A stretch of DNA of 5,335 nucleotides, from NCBI GenBank assembly GCA_020355945.1, contig CP070627.1, positions 5,046,339 to 5,051,673 of the forward strand. Direction: 5' to 3'. Within the stretch, counting starts at the first letter, position 1. Every line of letters starts with the position of its first letter. Origin of the DNA: Candidatus Aminicenantota bacterium. GTDB lineage: Bacteria; Acidobacteriota; Aminicenantia; UBA2199. A program made the position numbers and the translations under genes. The notes under the pieces were generated by a model. It had not been told where the DNA came from and did not search any database. It saw nothing but the letters and a program-made list of their open reading frames with translations. Of the stretch, positions 4,857 to 5,335 are shown piece after piece.

Positions 4857-5335
4857 CTTTGCTTCCCAATATGCTCAAGGGTAGATTACTTGGCCAATGT
4901 TTGGGATTAAGTGTAACTGCATGTCTGAAATAGTGAATAGCAGCCTTTTCTTTTCCAATTTCAAGCAATAATTTTCCTAAGTTATAATACGGGGAAGCAT
5001 ACGAAGGTTTATTCATAATTGCTTGGTGATAATGAAAGATTGCTTTATCCTGTTCCTTTTCTCCCTTTTCATTTAGAAGAACACCGTAATTATTATGGGT
5101 AATCGCATCAGTAGGATCCAGTTCAAGGGCTCTTTCATAATACTTTTTTGCTAATTCTTTTTTTCCTTGCTTATTAAGAAAGACTGCATAATCGCTGTTT
5201 GCCCAGGGGTGATTTGGGTCTATTTTTAACGCCTTTTTATAATATTGCTCTGCCATATTTATGTCATGAAGTTGGGTTTCATAGAAAATCGCCTTTTTTA
5301 CTATTTCTTTTGCATCAGTCATTTTCTCTAACGCA
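4840..5335 (-). CDS. SIR2-like + TPR protein, C-terminal part (TPR domain; N-terminal part at 1-1074)
   Basis: This is the 3' end of the gene that begins at 1074. The frame is open to the right window edge, so the Met at 5322 is internal (residue 335 of 494), not a true start. Four TPR units follow: about 341-372, 373-406, 407-440 and 443-476. They carry the usual A..YY.KAL.IDP, A..YYERALELDP and Y.NLG.LL...G..E.A signatures, with Pro capping each unit. Such helical repeats bind protein partners, and here they could sense a trigger or hold the pentapeptide protein encoded next. The last 17 nt, including the TAA stop, overlap that gene. Read in isolation as a 160-residue TPR protein starting at 5322, the ORF would have no clear Shine-Dalgarno, which agrees with its being a fragment. 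Confidence 0.9.
   Translation of the reverse strand, partial: ALEKMTDAKEIVKKAIFYETQLHDINMAEQYYKKALKIDPNHPWANSDYAVFLNKQGKKELAKKYYERALELDPTDAITHNNYGVLLNEKGEKEQDKAIFHYHQAIMNKPSYASPYYNLGKLLLEIGKEKAAIHYFRHAVTLNPKHWPSNLPLSILGSKDEETS
5251..5335. repeat. 85-bp terminal direct repeat, right copy
   Basis: Identical to 1-85. Removing one copy and joining 5250 to 1 restores the complete SIR2-TPR reading frame. Confidence 0.93.

Noticed and set aside
4840..5322. Stand-alone 160-residue TPR protein starting at 5322
   Set aside because: The frame is open upstream to the window edge and joins the SIR2 frame through the identical 85-bp end. The Met is internal.
1..5335. CRISPR array, tRNA or rRNA
   Set aside because: No regularly spaced long repeats and no tRNA- or rRNA-like sequence seen on either strand.

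Overview
The window looks like a circular contig cut open at an arbitrary point. Bases 1-85 and 5251-5335 are identical, so the non-redundant length is 5250 bp. One long minus-strand reading frame leaves the window at base 1 and continues without a break at base 5250. Joined, it encodes a 494-residue protein with an N-terminal SIR2-like (NAD+-consuming family) domain and four C-terminal TPR units. A linear gene caller would see only the TPR tail (4840-5322) and would miss the SIR2 part. No gene for replication, mobilisation or integration is visible, so the circle could be a plasmid, an excised element, or one unit of a tandem array collapsed by the assembler.

The DNA is AT-rich and bacterial in style, with sigma70-type promoters and AAGGAG-type ribosome binding sites. 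The AAA-ATPase/PD-(D/E)XK protein family is common in environmental anaerobes and other free-living bacteria, but I cannot name a taxon.

All three intact genes lie on the minus strand. In the direction of transcription they are: (1) an AAA-like ATPase fused to a PD-(D/E)XK nuclease-like domain (3038 to 1422), with its own promoter at 3045-3073; (2) a 347-bp intergenic region with an AT-rich hairpin, a strong promoter whose spacer holds an 11-bp-period tandem repeat, and a leader of about 240 nt with short overlapping ORFs behind strong Shine-Dalgarno sequences; (3) the SIR2-TPR gene (1074 to 1, then 5250 to 4840); (4) a pentapeptide-repeat protein with an unrecognised C-terminal domain (4856 to 3672), whose start overlaps the end of the SIR2-TPR gene by 17 nt.

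Between the pentapeptide gene and the ATPase gene, on the plus strand, is a decayed small membrane-protein gene (3265-3591) with two in-frame stops. A cluster of three degenerate palindromic repeats (3193-3260) lies upstream of it.

The best candidate for a novel system is the overlapping pair SIR2-TPR plus pentapeptide-repeat protein. SIR2-like domains act as NAD+-depleting effectors in several anti-phage systems (Thoeris ThsA, DSR, SIR2-pAgo, Avs5). TPRs and pentapeptide solenoids are typical recognition or scaffold modules, so this could be a two-gene abortive-infection module next to a nuclease-ATPase. That role is inferred from domains and layout and is not shown by the sequence itself.
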